DNA from: Lamprocystis purpurea DSM 4197
GTDB taxonomy: Bacteria > Pseudomonadota > Gammaproteobacteria > Chromatiales > Chromatiaceae
Direction of reading: 5' to 3'
DNA: 46,927 bases
Assembly (NCBI RefSeq): GCF_000379525.1
Contig: NZ_KB902441.1
Span: 1 to 46,927, forward strand
Below, piece after piece: positions 8,462 through 16,876 of the stretch (positions are counted from its first letter, which is position 1; each line of letters opens with the position of its first letter). The notes beneath the pieces are model-generated. The model had not been told where the DNA came from. It did not search any database and saw only the letters and a program-made list of their open reading frames with translations. Position numbers and translations under genes: made by a program.

Positions 8462-8489
8462 ATTATACGGAGAAGCAGCGCCGCGTCAA
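8462..8489 (-). promoter_or_regulatory. Sigma70 promoter of the rpsF operon
   Basis: On the minus strand TTGACG (8484-8489) is followed after exactly 16 bp by a perfect TATAAT (8462-8467). The predicted start of transcription is near 8455, leaving a leader of about 88 nt before the rpsF ATG. This is the best sigma70 match I see in the window and fits a ribosomal protein operon. Confidence 0.8.
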
Positions 8490-8555
8490 AGCCTTCGCGC
8501 GGTCTTTGGCGAACATCCGGGAATCCCCTCCAACCTTCGGCGAACGATCGTAACC

Positions 8556-9518
8556 ATGACGCTCCTACCTGACGCCCCCTCGCCTGCCCATCCGCGCCGC
8601 CTGACCATTGCGCCGCCGGGACTGCCGTTGGGCCTGCTGTTGGCAGCATTCGCGGCCGGCGCACCGGCGGCGGATGCGGTTCAGGCCCAGTTGTCGGCGC
8701 GGGAACTGGCCTTTGGACAGCCGGTGGAACTGACCCTGACGGCACAGGGCGAGGCCCCCGCGGGGCCGGACCTCGCGGTCCTGGAGCAGGACTTTCGCAT
8801 TCTGGATCAACGCGTCGAACGGCGACTCGCGATCAACAACGGTCACCGCAGCGCTCAGTTGCGGCTCACCCTCCTGCTGCTACCGCTGCGGGACGGAGCC
8901 CTGCAGGTGCCGGCGATCACGATGGGTGACCTGCACACCGCGCCCCTGACGCTGACGGTGCGGCCGGACACCGGCCAACCCACCGAGCCGCGCGCCTTCG
9001 CACCCCCGCCGTTCGCGCCGCCGCTGCCGTCCGCGCTGCCCGGCCCGCCGCCGACCCCGCGGATCGATCCCTGGAATACCCCCTGGACGGACCGGACACC
9101 CCCGTCCGCGCCCAAGGCCGCGCCGGGCGGTTCCAACACCTGGTTCTGGGTCAGCCTGGGTCTCGCGACCGTGCTGGCCGCGGTCCTCTTCACCCGGCGC
9201 GGTCCGCCGATCGCCCGGCCGCCGGCGGCCGCCCCGTCACCACCCGCGCCCATCGATCCTGTCGACCAGGCCCGTGAGCACATTCACGCCGCCTACCAGG
9301 CCGGCGATGCCGTCGCCGCCCGGTCGGCGCTGCTGAAATGGGCCGCCTTGCGCTGGCCCGAGGCCCCGCCCGGCAACCTGGCCCAACTCGCCCAGCGCTG
9401 CCCGCCGCCCCTGCGCACCTCGATCAACCGTCTGGAGATGGCCTTCTTCAGCCCTGCGCCGATTGCCTGGGCACAAGAACCGGTGGCCGCGGGGCTGGAT
9501 GCGCTGGAGCGGTTGTGA
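8556..9518 (+). CDS. BatD-like exported membrane-anchored protein
   Basis: The 320-aa protein has an N-terminal hydrophobic signal (about residues 22-40), a beta-rich extracytoplasmic region ([20 protein letters not shown], then [19 protein letters not shown], then [16 protein letters not shown]) typical of BatD/oxygen-tolerance proteins, a Pro-rich linker, one membrane helix ([17 protein letters not shown], about 195-215) and a cytoplasmic C-terminal helical domain ([20 protein letters not shown]). It is shorter than classical BatD. BatD proteins usually accompany MoxR/BatA-BatB von Willebrand factor proteins, which are not in this window. The ATG at 8556 is chosen because the preceding in-frame sequence lies in the divergent rpsF promoter region. 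Confidence 0.7.
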   Translation: MTLLPDAPSPAHPRRLTIAPPGLPLGLLLAAFAAGAPAADAVQAQLSARELAFGQPVELTLTAQGEAPAGPDLAVLEQDFRILDQRVERRLAINNGHRSAQLRLTLLLLPLRDGALQVPAITMGDLHTAPLTLTVRPDTGQPTEPRAFAPPPFAPPLPSALPGPPPTPRIDPWNTPWTDRTPPSAPKAAPGGSNTWFWVSLGLATVLAAVLFTRRGPPIARPPAAAPSPPAPIDPVDQAREHIHAAYQAGDAVAARSALLKWAALRWPEAPPGNLAQLAQRCPPPLRTSINRLEMAFFSPAPIAWAQEPVAAGLDALERL

Positions 9519-9522
9519 GGGT

Positions 9523-10095
9523 TCACGGAATCACCAGGGTCGCCCCCGGCGTGAGCGGGTCGGGGTCGGACCGCAGGTCCAGACCATCGCCGCGCCGGGC
9601 CTGGGCCTCTCCTTCCCTGCTCAAGCGGCATCGCTGTTCATCCACGACGACGCGCCACTCGGCCGCGCGGCTGTGTTGCTCCTGCGCGTGCGTGAGACGC
9701 TCCTCCAGGGCGGCCTGGGCCTCACGCAACAGGCCGATCTGCGCGTTCAACCGGGCGATCTCCTGCAGGTTTTCGGCCAGCCGCCGTTCCGCCTCCATGC
9801 GCGCCTGATCGGCCGTCCGGCGCGCCGCGGCCGACTCCTTGAGCTTACCCTCCATGCCGTGGATGTGCTCCGTGAGTCGCTCGACCTGGGTCGAAAGATC
9901 GTCCTCGACGGCCACGGCCGGTACGGCGACCGGCAGCTCCGCCGCCGATACACCGACCGCAACCAGGGCCGCTTGAATGCCCAGTAGCAGCAGCGCCGGC
10001 ACGGCCCGACACAACGCCCGGCGCAGACCCCGGCGCACCGGGAAACCGCCCGGCGACGCCGGGACCCGACACCCGTTCGGTTGGAGTCCGGTCAC
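9523..10095 (-). CDS. Coiled-coil envelope protein of unknown function
   Basis: The 190-aa product has a basic N-terminus, one hydrophobic segment (about residues 30-52, ALLLLGIQAALVAVGVSAAE) that serves as signal peptide or anchor, and a coiled coil with heptad-like Leu/Glu/Arg spacing (about 65-150, including AERRLAENLQEIARLNAQIG). The C-terminus ends TPGATLVIP. It lies 13 bp downstream of the TrpB2 gene on the same strand and may be co-transcribed. No ATG fits; the GTG at 10095 is the likely start because frames further upstream overlap the trpB coding end. The stop is only 5 bp from the convergent BatD-like gene. Function is not recognised. Confidence 0.5.
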   Translation of the reverse strand: MTGLQPNGCRVPASPGGFPVRRGLRRALCRAVPALLLLGIQAALVAVGVSAAELPVAVPAVAVEDDLSTQVERLTEHIHGMEGKLKESAAARRTADQARMEAERRLAENLQEIARLNAQIGLLREAQAALEERLTHAQEQHSRAAEWRVVVDEQRCRLSREGEAQARRGDGLDLRSDPDPLTPGATLVIP

Positions 10096-10108
10096 GCGCG
10101 GCCGCGCC

Positions 10109-11470
10109 TCAACCAACCGACGGCAGGCCCGCCAGCGCCATGGCGACCTCGGACTCGGCATAGACCAGGTCTTTGAGCTTGCCGCCCAGATAGTCCGTGT
10201 AAGCCTGCATATCGAAGTGACCATGTCCGCACAGATTGAACAGGATGGTCTTGGCTTCACCCGACTCACGACACTTCTCAGCCTCGTGGATGGCCGCGCG
10301 CACCGCGTGGTTGGCCTCGGGCGCGGGAATAATGCCCTCCGCCTTGGCGAACTGGAGCCCCGCGGCGAAGCACTCCAACTGATTATAGGAACGCGGGGCG
10401 ATGTAGCCCAGCTTCGCCAGATGGCTGATCTGGGGCGCCATGCCGTGGTAGCGCAGCCCGCCCGCGTGAAAGCCCGGCGGCACGAAGCTGGAACCGAGCG
10501 TAAACATTTTGCATAAGGGGGTCAGGTGGGCGGTGTCGCCGTAATCGTAGGCGAACAATCCCTTGGTGAGGGTCGGACAGGCCGAGGGTTCGACCGCGAT
10601 GAACTCGATATTGCCGCCCTCGCGCAGTTGCTTGCCCAGGAAGGGAAAGGCCAGACCGGCGAAGTTACTGCCGCCGCCGGTGCAGCCGATGACCAGGTCC
10701 GGGTAGTCGCCCGCCATCGCCAACTGCTGCATCGACTCGATCCCGGTGACGGTCTGATGCAAGAGGACGTGGTTCAGCACGCTGCCCAGGGCATATTTGG
10801 TATCGTCGCGCTGGGCGGCGACCTCGACCGCCTCGCTGATGGCGATCCCCAGACTGCCGGTGCTGTCCGGATGCTCGGCCAGGATGGCGCGGCCCGACGC
10901 GGTGGTCTCGGAGGGGCTCGCGATGCACTGAGCGCCGAACGCTTCCATGAAAGCGCGCCGATAGGGCTTCTGCTGGAAACTGACCTTGACCATGAAGACC
11001 ACGATCTCCAGCCCGAAGAAGGAGCCGGCGAGCGCCAGCGAAGAACCCCACTGACCGGCACCGGTCTCGGTGGCGATCCGCTTGACGCCCTCGATCTTGT
11101 TGTAAAAAGCTTGCGGAATCGCGGTGTTGGGCTTATGGCTGCCGGCCGGGCTCACGCCCTCGTACTTGTAGTAGATCTTGGCCGGGGTCTTGAGTGCCTG
11201 TTCGAGGCGGCGGGCGCGAAACAACGGCGAGGGACGCCACTGCCGATAGACCGCGCGCACCGGCTCGGGAATCTCGATCTCACGCTCGGTGCTCATCTCC
11301 TGCTCGATCACCGCCCGCGGAAAGATCACCGCCAACTCATCCGCGGTGATCGGCTGCTGGGTCCCGGGGTGCAGGACCGGGTCCAACGGGACCGGCAGGT
11401 CCGCGTTGATGTTATACCAGTGCTTGGGCAGGTGTTCTTCGTCGAGCAGGTACTTGACCGTGTCGCTCAT
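10109..11470 (-). CDS. trpB: TrpB2-type tryptophan synthase beta chain-like PLP enzyme
   Basis: The 453-aa protein belongs to the long TrpB2 branch of PLP-dependent beta-replacement enzymes that condense indole with serine. Visible features are the PLP-lysine segment ([13 protein letters not shown]), the substrate loop [13 protein letters not shown], the phosphate-binding Gly-rich loop [15 protein letters not shown] and the C-terminal [10 protein letters not shown]. The N-terminal extension ([13 protein letters not shown]) is typical of TrpB2. There is no trpA or other trp gene nearby, so it may act as a stand-alone indole salvage enzyme, which is inference. The ATG at 11470 begins the conserved N-terminus; the open frame continues upstream through non-coding repeat sequence. 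Confidence 0.9.
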   Translation of the reverse strand: MSDTVKYLLDEEHLPKHWYNINADLPVPLDPVLHPGTQQPITADELAVIFPRAVIEQEMSTEREIEIPEPVRAVYRQWRPSPLFRARRLEQALKTPAKIYYKYEGVSPAGSHKPNTAIPQAFYNKIEGVKRIATETGAGQWGSSLALAGSFFGLEIVVFMVKVSFQQKPYRRAFMEAFGAQCIASPSETTASGRAILAEHPDSTGSLGIAISEAVEVAAQRDDTKYALGSVLNHVLLHQTVTGIESMQQLAMAGDYPDLVIGCTGGGSNFAGLAFPFLGKQLREGGNIEFIAVEPSACPTLTKGLFAYDYGDTAHLTPLCKMFTLGSSFVPPGFHAGGLRYHGMAPQISHLAKLGYIAPRSYNQLECFAAGLQFAKAEGIIPAPEANHAVRAAIHEAEKCRESGEAKTILFNLCGHGHFDMQAYTDYLGGKLKDLVYAESEVAMALAGLPSVG

Positions 11471-11635
11471 AATACTTTCGCAGGCCTCATCAGTGGGAGC
11501 ATGACGCCGGGGACGGGTGTCCCCGGCTCGTCTTGCTAAGTGTGCCAGTTTCCGGCGCGCGCTTGTACCTGTGTGTGCGCGCGTGACCGCGTGTCCGCCG
11601 CTCCGGTGGCCGTAAATGAGGGCGGAGCGCCGTAG

Positions 11636-11660
11636 GTTGGGGTGACGAAGGAACCCCAAC
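11636..11660. repeat. REP-like hairpin (gttggggt / accccaac)
   Basis: An 8-bp perfect inverted repeat with a 9-nt loop lies between the TrpB2 gene and the thrombospondin-repeat fragment. A second 7-bp inverted repeat (cgctccg 11599-11605 / cggagcg 11623-11629) lies immediately beside it. Similar sequences recur in gammaproteobacterial intergenic DNA, which I recall from general knowledge; this window has only one copy. The rest of 11471-11685 shows no gene. Confidence 0.45.
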
Positions 11661-11685
11661 GGCCAACACGACCAGGCTGCACCGA

Positions 11686-12048
11686 TCACTTGAGGATCGA
11701 CCGCCAACCGGCGCGGCTGGGCAGGCACTCCCAACAGAACGGCCGATAGTCCGGATCGCAGGCGTTGCCGATGCCGTCTTGGTCCGCGTCGGCTTGATCG
11801 CGATTGGCCGCGAGCGGGCAATTATCCGCGTCGTCGGCGACCGCATCCCCGTCGTCGTCGGTGTCGGCCGTGTTGCCAATGCCATCTCGGTCGGTGTCCA
11901 CGGATTCCGTGGCGTCCAGCGGGGAGGCGTCGTTCGCATCGGGGACGCTGTCGTTATCGTCGTCGGGGTCGCAGGCGTCGCCGAGTGTATCGGTGTCGTG
12001 GTTGGCTTGGTCGGGGTTGGTGACTTGCGGGCAGTTGTCGGTAACCAT
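11686..12048 (-). pseudogene. Thrombospondin type-3 repeat protein, C-terminal fragment
   Basis: The minus strand encodes about 120 residues with Ca-binding type-3 repeats: [63 protein letters not shown] and NACDPD. Such repeats belong to large secreted or surface proteins. Here the frame begins in the middle of a repeat at about 12048, with no signal peptide or other domain upstream, because the DNA beyond is a fragment of an unrelated gene on the other strand. The natural C-terminus (stop at 11686) seems intact. It is a decapitated remnant. Confidence 0.75.
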
Positions 12049-12053
12049 CGTCG

Positions 12054-12515
12054 ATGTCAAAGCACGCGACGCGCAGGGCCGGTTCTTTCAGGCTTGAACG
12101 GTGGCTCAAGTTCTTCACCGAGGGCGAGGGCCTCGACGCCGACGCCCTGCCCGAGTGGATGCAGACCGAGGAGATGCAACAAGCCATGAGTACCTTGAAG
12201 GGTTTCTCCGAGAAGGAGCGCGAGTACCACGCCTACCAGGCGCGCCAGAACTACCTGCGCCAGCAGTCCAGTATCCAGCGCCGTCTCGAAGCGTTGGAGG
12301 CCGCGGCGATCCGCGCGCAAGCGATGCAGGAGCAGGCGCAGGCGCAGGCTGCGGAAGAGCAAGCGCGGGCCGCGGAAGAACAGGCGCGGGCTGGGGAAGA
12401 ACAGGCGCGGGCGAGAGAAACAGCCGCGTTGCAACGTGAAGCCGCCGCCCAGGCGGAAGTCGAGCGGCTCAGACGTCTACTGAAGGGTGCGCCGGGCGCC
12501 GACGACGGAGGATAG
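12054..12515 (+). pseudogene. Rpn-family (PD-(D/E)XK) nuclease/transposase, C-terminal fragment
   Basis: The reading frame encodes 153 residues that match the C-terminal part of Rpn/PD-(D/E)XK recombination-promoting nucleases: LERWLKFFTEGEGLD, then LPEWMQTEEMQQAMSTLKGF, then EKEREYHAYQARQNYLRQQ, then a long Ala/Glu/Gln coiled coil with repeated EEQARA units. The N-terminal nuclease domain is missing, because the upstream DNA belongs to a thrombospondin-repeat fragment on the opposite strand. The ATG at 12054 is probably fortuitous. The product, if made, would have no catalytic domain. Confidence 0.75.
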
Positions 12516-12603
12516 ACGCGGCAGGTTTTGTCTCGCCGGGTACCAGCCGCTCATCCTGCCCCGCCGCCTACCAACGCCCGGACAACGGCACATCCCCGCT
12601 CGC

Positions 12604-12733
12604 ACCTCGGTGGAGACACGGTTTGAAATTTTTCTTTCTTAAAGCTGCAAACCGCGCCGGCTCCAGCAATCGTCGAGGCTGCCAAGGCCGATGTCATCCA
12701 AAAACATCGCATACCGCACTGGGCACGGTTTAG
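12604..12733 (+). repeat. Dispersed four-box repeat, copy B (partial)
   Basis: This 130-bp stretch aligns with the right part of copy A (267-440), sharing acctcggtggagacacggtt, an internal aaaccgcgccggctcca box and the terminal catcgcataccgcactggg segment ending in cacggtttag. It is more diverged than copies A and C, and the leftmost quarter is absent. It lies between the Rpn fragment and the TelA-like gene. Confidence 0.75.
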
Positions 12734-12853
12734 AAAGCAACAGTTCGGCGCTACATTGGGGCAGCGAGAATGCCGAACCCCGATCGGCATCATGCGCGCC
12801 GAATCCCTAACGACCGGAAGACCAGCCCCGTAACCCCTGTCCCAGGAGGCATC

Positions 12854-14089
12854 ATGAGCACCACCGAGACCGCGACCGCCGCCGCGACCGCCAACGCCGC
12901 CGCCGTCGCTGCCACCGCGACCCCCATGCAATACCTGGATAAGGCCATGAATGGCCTGCACGACCTGGGACTGGTCCCTACCGACGGCGGCAAGCAGGTG
13001 GAGCCCATCATCGCGCTGCTGAACCAGATCTCGGTGTTGGACGAGGGACGGATCACCGCCATCGCCCGCACCCTGAATCAGGCGTCGCTCTTCAACGACG
13101 TGGTGCGCAAACAGGTCGAGGCGATGGAGATCGGCAGCCGCTACGAGGAGATCACCAATGCGTTCAACAGCATTCGTGACGATGCCAAGTCGATGGTCGA
13201 TCAGATCGAGGACGGCAAGCTGGATACCTTCGAGCGGATGGGCAATGTCTGGATGAAGGTCACGCGCGGCGATATCGCCACCCGCTTCGATAAGATCAAG
13301 GGCACCTACCTCGAGGTCACCGCCTCGACCAACGATCAAATCCAGCGCGAGCAAAAAATTCTTAATGCTTACATGGATTTCCGCGGTGCACTCAAGCAGT
13401 CCGAGGTGCTGGCCCTGGAAGTGTTGAAGACCGCCCAGGGCAAACTGGACGCGGCCAAGGCGGAACTCGCCGCGGCGATGCAGGCGGTGGAAGCCAACAC
13501 CTCCCAGGAACCGGCCGACCGTGCCCGCCTGGAGATGGCGCGTGACGAGAAGGTGCGTGCCCTGCAACTGGAGGAGAAGCGTTACCAGATCGCCAAGGAC
13601 CTGTCCGACAACCTGACGATCTCCTACAACACCTCCGAGGTGGTCATGGCGCGCCTGCTCCAGACCACCAACGCCAAGGAGCGGGTCTACTCCCAGGCGG
13701 TCAGCTTCTTCAGCACCAACGAGGTGGTCCTGACCGCGCTCAGCGCCTCCTTCACCGGGATGTTCGGCCTGCACGAGGGCACGCAGACGGTCGAGGCGAT
13801 GAAAGAGGGGGTGAGCAAATCGCTGGAAGTCCTGGCCGACATCGGCGGCAAGGTCCAGGAGGCGGCGGTGCGGGCCGGCTACGGACCGACGGTCCGCGCC
13901 GACGCGGTCAAGAAGCTGGTGGACTCCGTGGTCAACTGGCAAACCCGCTCGCATGAGATCATCGAGGACATGCGTAAGCAAAGCACCCAGAACGCCAATG
14001 AAATTCGCGACGCGGTCGAGGACGGCAAGCGCAAGCTGGCGCGCCTGGCCGAGCAGGGCCAGGGTCTGGTGAGTCAGGCCGCCCGATGA
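12854..14089 (+). CDS. TelA-like (toxic anion resistance type) coiled-coil protein
   Basis: The 411-aa soluble protein starts with an Ala/Thr-rich segment and is then mostly helical. By eye its plan resembles TelA: a segment on regulation of a RFDKIKGTYLEVT type helix, a long coiled coil (about 205-260), then a region around residues 270-380 ending in a SHEIIEDMRKQSTQNANEI helix that parallels the TelA C-terminus. I could not run a profile search, so this is a tentative family call. A perfect aggagg lies 4 nt before the ATG at 12854, which decides the start. The stop overlaps the next ATG by 4 bp (ATGA), so it is translationally coupled to the DUF6384 gene. Confidence 0.6.
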   Translation: MSTTETATAAATANAAAVAATATPMQYLDKAMNGLHDLGLVPTDGGKQVEPIIALLNQISVLDEGRITAIARTLNQASLFNDVVRKQVEAMEIGSRYEEITNAFNSIRDDAKSMVDQIEDGKLDTFERMGNVWMKVTRGDIATRFDKIKGTYLEVTASTNDQIQREQKILNAYMDFRGALKQSEVLALEVLKTAQGKLDAAKAELAAAMQAVEANTSQEPADRARLEMARDEKVRALQLEEKRYQIAKDLSDNLTISYNTSEVVMARLLQTTNAKERVYSQAVSFFSTNEVVLTALSASFTGMFGLHEGTQTVEAMKEGVSKSLEVLADIGGKVQEAAVRAGYGPTVRADAVKKLVDSVVNWQTRSHEIIEDMRKQSTQNANEIRDAVEDGKRKLARLAEQGQGLVSQAAR

Positions 14090-15018
14090 ACGCGGCGGCG
14101 GCGGTCAAGACAGCGGCCCCCGCACCGGCGACCGGCGGCCAGCAGCCGCTGGACGAGGTGATGCTCGCCATGGACGTGGTCGACACGCTGCGGCGACGCG
14201 AGCGTATCGTCAAGAACGAATTGGACGACCTGGGCCGGGAGGAGGATCTGAAGGAGCGCCTGCGCAAGATCTACGCGGCTCAGGGCATCGAAGTCCCGGA
14301 CCATGTGATCGAGCAGGGCGTGGCGGCGCTCAAGGAGGAGCGCTTCACCTACAAGCCGCCGCCCCACTCCATCGGCACCCGGCTGGCGCGGATCTATATC
14401 AATCGCGGGCGCTGGGGCAAGTGGATCGGCGGTTTGATCGGGGCCGCAGTGCTGGTCGCCGTCATCAACCATGTCGTCTTCGTCGCTCCCAACGCCGCCT
14501 TACCGGCTGATTTGGCCCGCGTCCATACCGAGGCGCTCGCCCTGGCCCAGACCGATCAGGCACGCCAGACGCTGGAGCGCTATTACAACGCCGGCCAGGC
14601 GGCGCTGCGCGACCAGGACAAGGACGGTGCCAAGCTCGCGATTGCAGAGTTGGAGGCCGCGCGCATCGCCTTGGGTCAGGAATACCGGCTGCGGATCATC
14701 AACCGGGCCGACGAGCAAAGCGGCGTTTGGCGCATTCCGGATCTGAACACCAAGGCCCGCAACTACTACATCATCGTGGAAGCGGTGGACCCCGCGGGAC
14801 GGGTGCTGACGGTGCCGGTCGAGAACGAGGAGACTAAGCGGATTGAGCGCGTGAAGGTCTGGGGGCTGCGGGTCGACCAGGGCACCTTCGAATCCGTCGC
14901 CCGCGACAAGCGCGATGACGGCATCATCGAGCGCGACCGGTTCGGCTACAAGGCACGCGGCACCCTGGTACCCGAGTACGAGATGAAGACCACCGGCGGC
15001 GCGATCACGACGTGGTAA
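14086..15018 (+). CDS. DUF6384-like single-pass membrane protein
   Basis: The 310-aa protein has a cytoplasmic helical N-terminus (PLDEVMLAMDVVDTLRRRER, then LYAAQ-like KIYAAQGIEVPDHVIEQG), one membrane helix (about 112-133, WIGGLIGAAVLVAVI), a helical periplasmic linker and a C-terminal beta-rich domain (NYYIIVEAVDPAGRVLTVPV to the end). I associate this layout with DUF6384. The function is unknown. Its start codon overlaps the stop of the TelA-like gene, which suggests the two proteins are made in fixed ratio and may interact at the inner membrane. Confidence 0.65.
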   Translation: MNAAAAVKTAAPAPATGGQQPLDEVMLAMDVVDTLRRRERIVKNELDDLGREEDLKERLRKIYAAQGIEVPDHVIEQGVAALKEERFTYKPPPHSIGTRLARIYINRGRWGKWIGGLIGAAVLVAVINHVVFVAPNAALPADLARVHTEALALAQTDQARQTLERYYNAGQAALRDQDKDGAKLAIAELEAARIALGQEYRLRIINRADEQSGVWRIPDLNTKARNYYIIVEAVDPAGRVLTVPVENEETKRIERVKVWGLRVDQGTFESVARDKRDDGIIERDRFGYKARGTLVPEYEMKTTGGAITTW

Positions 15019-15042
15019 AGCATTCGGACGTGATAACCGGAC

Positions 15043-15071
15043 GTAGGGGCGGGTTTCAAACCCGCCCCTAC
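15043..15071. repeat. 29-bp palindromic REP, copy 1
   Basis: A perfect palindrome with arms gtaggggcgggttt and aaacccgcccctac around a single C. It begins 24 bp after the DUF6384 stop and is flanked by ggacgtgataaccggac on the left and ggatatccggtc on the right. These are inverted versions of the flanks at copies 3 and 4, so copy 1 is in the opposite orientation. Confidence 0.9.
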
Positions 15072-15177
15072 ACCAAGGGTCTGTCTGGATATCCGGTCGG
15101 AAGGCTATAGGGCGATTGGGCGATGATCATCGTTCCGGCACAGCGACCATCCGGAATGATCCACAGAGGACAAGCAC

Positions 15178-16653
15178 ATGGTTTCCGGTAGACAGACTCT
15201 GGCCACGATCGATCAGGCATTGACGCAGGCGCAGACCAAGGTCGCCGCGGTCGAGGCGCAGATCGCGTCGGTCAATCAGCGGCTCGACGCGCAGCGCCAG
15301 GCTCAGACCCAGGACTACAGGGAACTGGCGCGGGTCCGGCTGGGCCAACTTGCCGACGCGTCCATGGTGAAACACCTGGATCAGGCCGAGCAGCAGATCA
15401 TGGCGCTGCTCGCCCGGCGTGAGGCCGCGGTCGCGCAACTCGAGCAGCAGAGCCGGGAAGCCGCCGCCGCCCGCCAGGCCCTGGAAGCCGAGCGCGCGGC
15501 CCAGGCCGGTCAGGTGGACAGCGCCGCCGAGGTGCTGGACGCGGCCGAGGCGCGGACTCAGGCCCGGCTGGAAACCGACCCGGCCTATCAGGCGCAGCGC
15601 GAGCACGCCCGCGAGGCCGAGCGCATGGCCATGCACGCCGCTGAGAAAGCGCAACGCAGCGCGGATGAACGCGAGCAAAAGGGCGCCTCCTACCGGGCCG
15701 ATCCGCTCTTCATGTACCTGTGGGAACGCAAGTTCGGCCTCCCCGACTACCGCAAGCGCGGCCTGATCGCGCTGCTCGACGGCAAAGTTGCCCACCTCAT
15801 CGGTTACGCGGACGCCCGCGCCAACTACGCCCGCCTGAACGAGATCCCGGAGCGGCTGCACGACCATGCGGCAGGCCTCAAGGCCCAGGCCGAAGCCGCG
15901 TTCGCGGCGCTCAAAACATTGGACGAGGCCGCGCGGGCGGCCGACGGCATCCCCGCGCTCGCGGCCCAACTCGCTGCCGAGCAGGCCGCACTCGAGGCCG
16001 TCGACCAGCACATCGCGCAGTTCCAGACGGACCAGCAGGCGGTCGTCGTGCGCAAGGCGCTCTTCGCCGCCGGTGAAGACGAGTACACCAAACAGGCCGT
16101 CAGCCTCCTGGCGGCCGAGGTGCAGCGCGATGATCTCATGGAGTTGCGGCGCGAGGCCCTGGCCACCCCGCTGCCGGACGACGATCTGATCGTCGCCCGC
16201 CTGCTGCAGCGCGACGACGAACGGCGCCGGGACGAGGCCTCCCTCCAAGGCTTGCGCGAGGCACTGGGACAGCATCAACAACGCCTGAGCGAGGTCGAAT
16301 CCTTACGCACCGATTTCAAAAGCAACCGTTACGACCGCCCCGGCTCCACCTTCAGCGACGACGCGATGATTACGATGATGCTGGGACAGTTCATCAACGG
16401 CGTGCTCGATCGCCGGAACCTCTGGCGCATCCTCCAGGAGCAGCAGCGCTACCGGCCGCAGCAGGCGGACCCCGACTTCGGTTCCGGCGGCTTCGGCCGC
16501 GGGACCGTCTGGGGCGGCGGCACCGGCAGCCTGGATGACATCGTCGGCCGGATCAGCCGCGGCAGCAGGGGCGGTGGCGGGAGCTGGGGCGGCGGCAGCA
16601 GTGGCGGAGGCAGTGGCGGAGGCGGCGGCTTCCGCACCGGCGGCGGCTTCTGA
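15178..16653 (+). CDS. Long coiled-coil protein with Gly-rich tail
   Basis: I do not recognise a named family for this 491-aa protein. Residues about 5-170 and 220-385 are Ala/Glu/Gln/Arg-rich coiled coil. Between them lies a more conserved-looking core (YRADPLFMYLWERKFGLPDYRKRGLIALLDGKVAHLIGY region, written here only in part: DPLFMYLWERKFG). The last 55 residues are a Gly/Ser low-complexity tail punctuated by Trp and Phe, ending FRTGGGF. No signal peptide or membrane helix is seen. The ATG has an agagga element 8 nt upstream. It follows the TelA-like and DUF6384 genes on the same strand and probably belongs to the same module, possibly as a scaffold. Confidence 0.7.
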   Translation: MVSGRQTLATIDQALTQAQTKVAAVEAQIASVNQRLDAQRQAQTQDYRELARVRLGQLADASMVKHLDQAEQQIMALLARREAAVAQLEQQSREAAAARQALEAERAAQAGQVDSAAEVLDAAEARTQARLETDPAYQAQREHAREAERMAMHAAEKAQRSADEREQKGASYRADPLFMYLWERKFGLPDYRKRGLIALLDGKVAHLIGYADARANYARLNEIPERLHDHAAGLKAQAEAAFAALKTLDEAARAADGIPALAAQLAAEQAALEAVDQHIAQFQTDQQAVVVRKALFAAGEDEYTKQAVSLLAAEVQRDDLMELRREALATPLPDDDLIVARLLQRDDERRRDEASLQGLREALGQHQQRLSEVESLRTDFKSNRYDRPGSTFSDDAMITMMLGQFINGVLDRRNLWRILQEQQRYRPQQADPDFGSGGFGRGTVWGGGTGSLDDIVGRISRGSRGGGGSWGGGSSGGGSGGGGGFRTGGGF

Positions 16654-16666
16654 CACCGAACGATAG

Positions 16667-16810
16667 CGGCGGCTGATCCTGATCATCCTGCGCGGGGTCT
16701 TTCTGGAAGGTGCCGGGTTCGATCTGTTGCGCCACCAGATGTAGCCGCTGGCCTTGATCGCCGCTGCCACCATCGGTGCGGCGGCCTGGCTGTTTCGGCA
16801 TCGAATGTGA
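16667..16810 (+). pseudogene. ABC-2 type transporter permease, C-terminal remnant
   Basis: A short frame reads LILIILRGVFLEGAGFDLLR, HQM, an in-frame TAG at 16742-16744, then PLALIAAATIGAAAWLFRHRM and TGA. This is the recognisable C-terminus of ABC-2 permeases of the YbhR/YbhS/YhhJ type, where a LRG.FL.G....L element is followed by the last membrane helix and a basic tail. Only about 46 codons remain and one is a stop. It lies between the coiled-coil gene and the WD40-caspase gene and marks a deletion of an older transporter locus. Confidence 0.65.
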
Positions 16811-16876
16811 TGACCGGCTGGCGCCTGTTGCCGTCGCGTGAGTGGTTTGGGTCAGGACAACAATGAGGAATTGGAG

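Noticed and set aside
8368-8745. N-terminal extension of the S6 frame
   Set aside because: It lies across the rpsF promoter and leader; the ATG at 8367 has a strong ribosome binding site and matches the S6 N-terminus.
11471-11821. N-terminal extension of the TrpB2 frame
   Set aside because: The family N-terminus begins at the ATG at 11470. The upstream frame runs through hairpin repeats and has no similarity.
12551-13981. 476-codon open frame on the minus strand
   Set aside because: It is antisense to the TelA-like gene, which has a perfect ribosome binding site and sensible composition. The antisense translation is rich in His, Leu and Gly with no domain, typical of GC-rich shadow frames.
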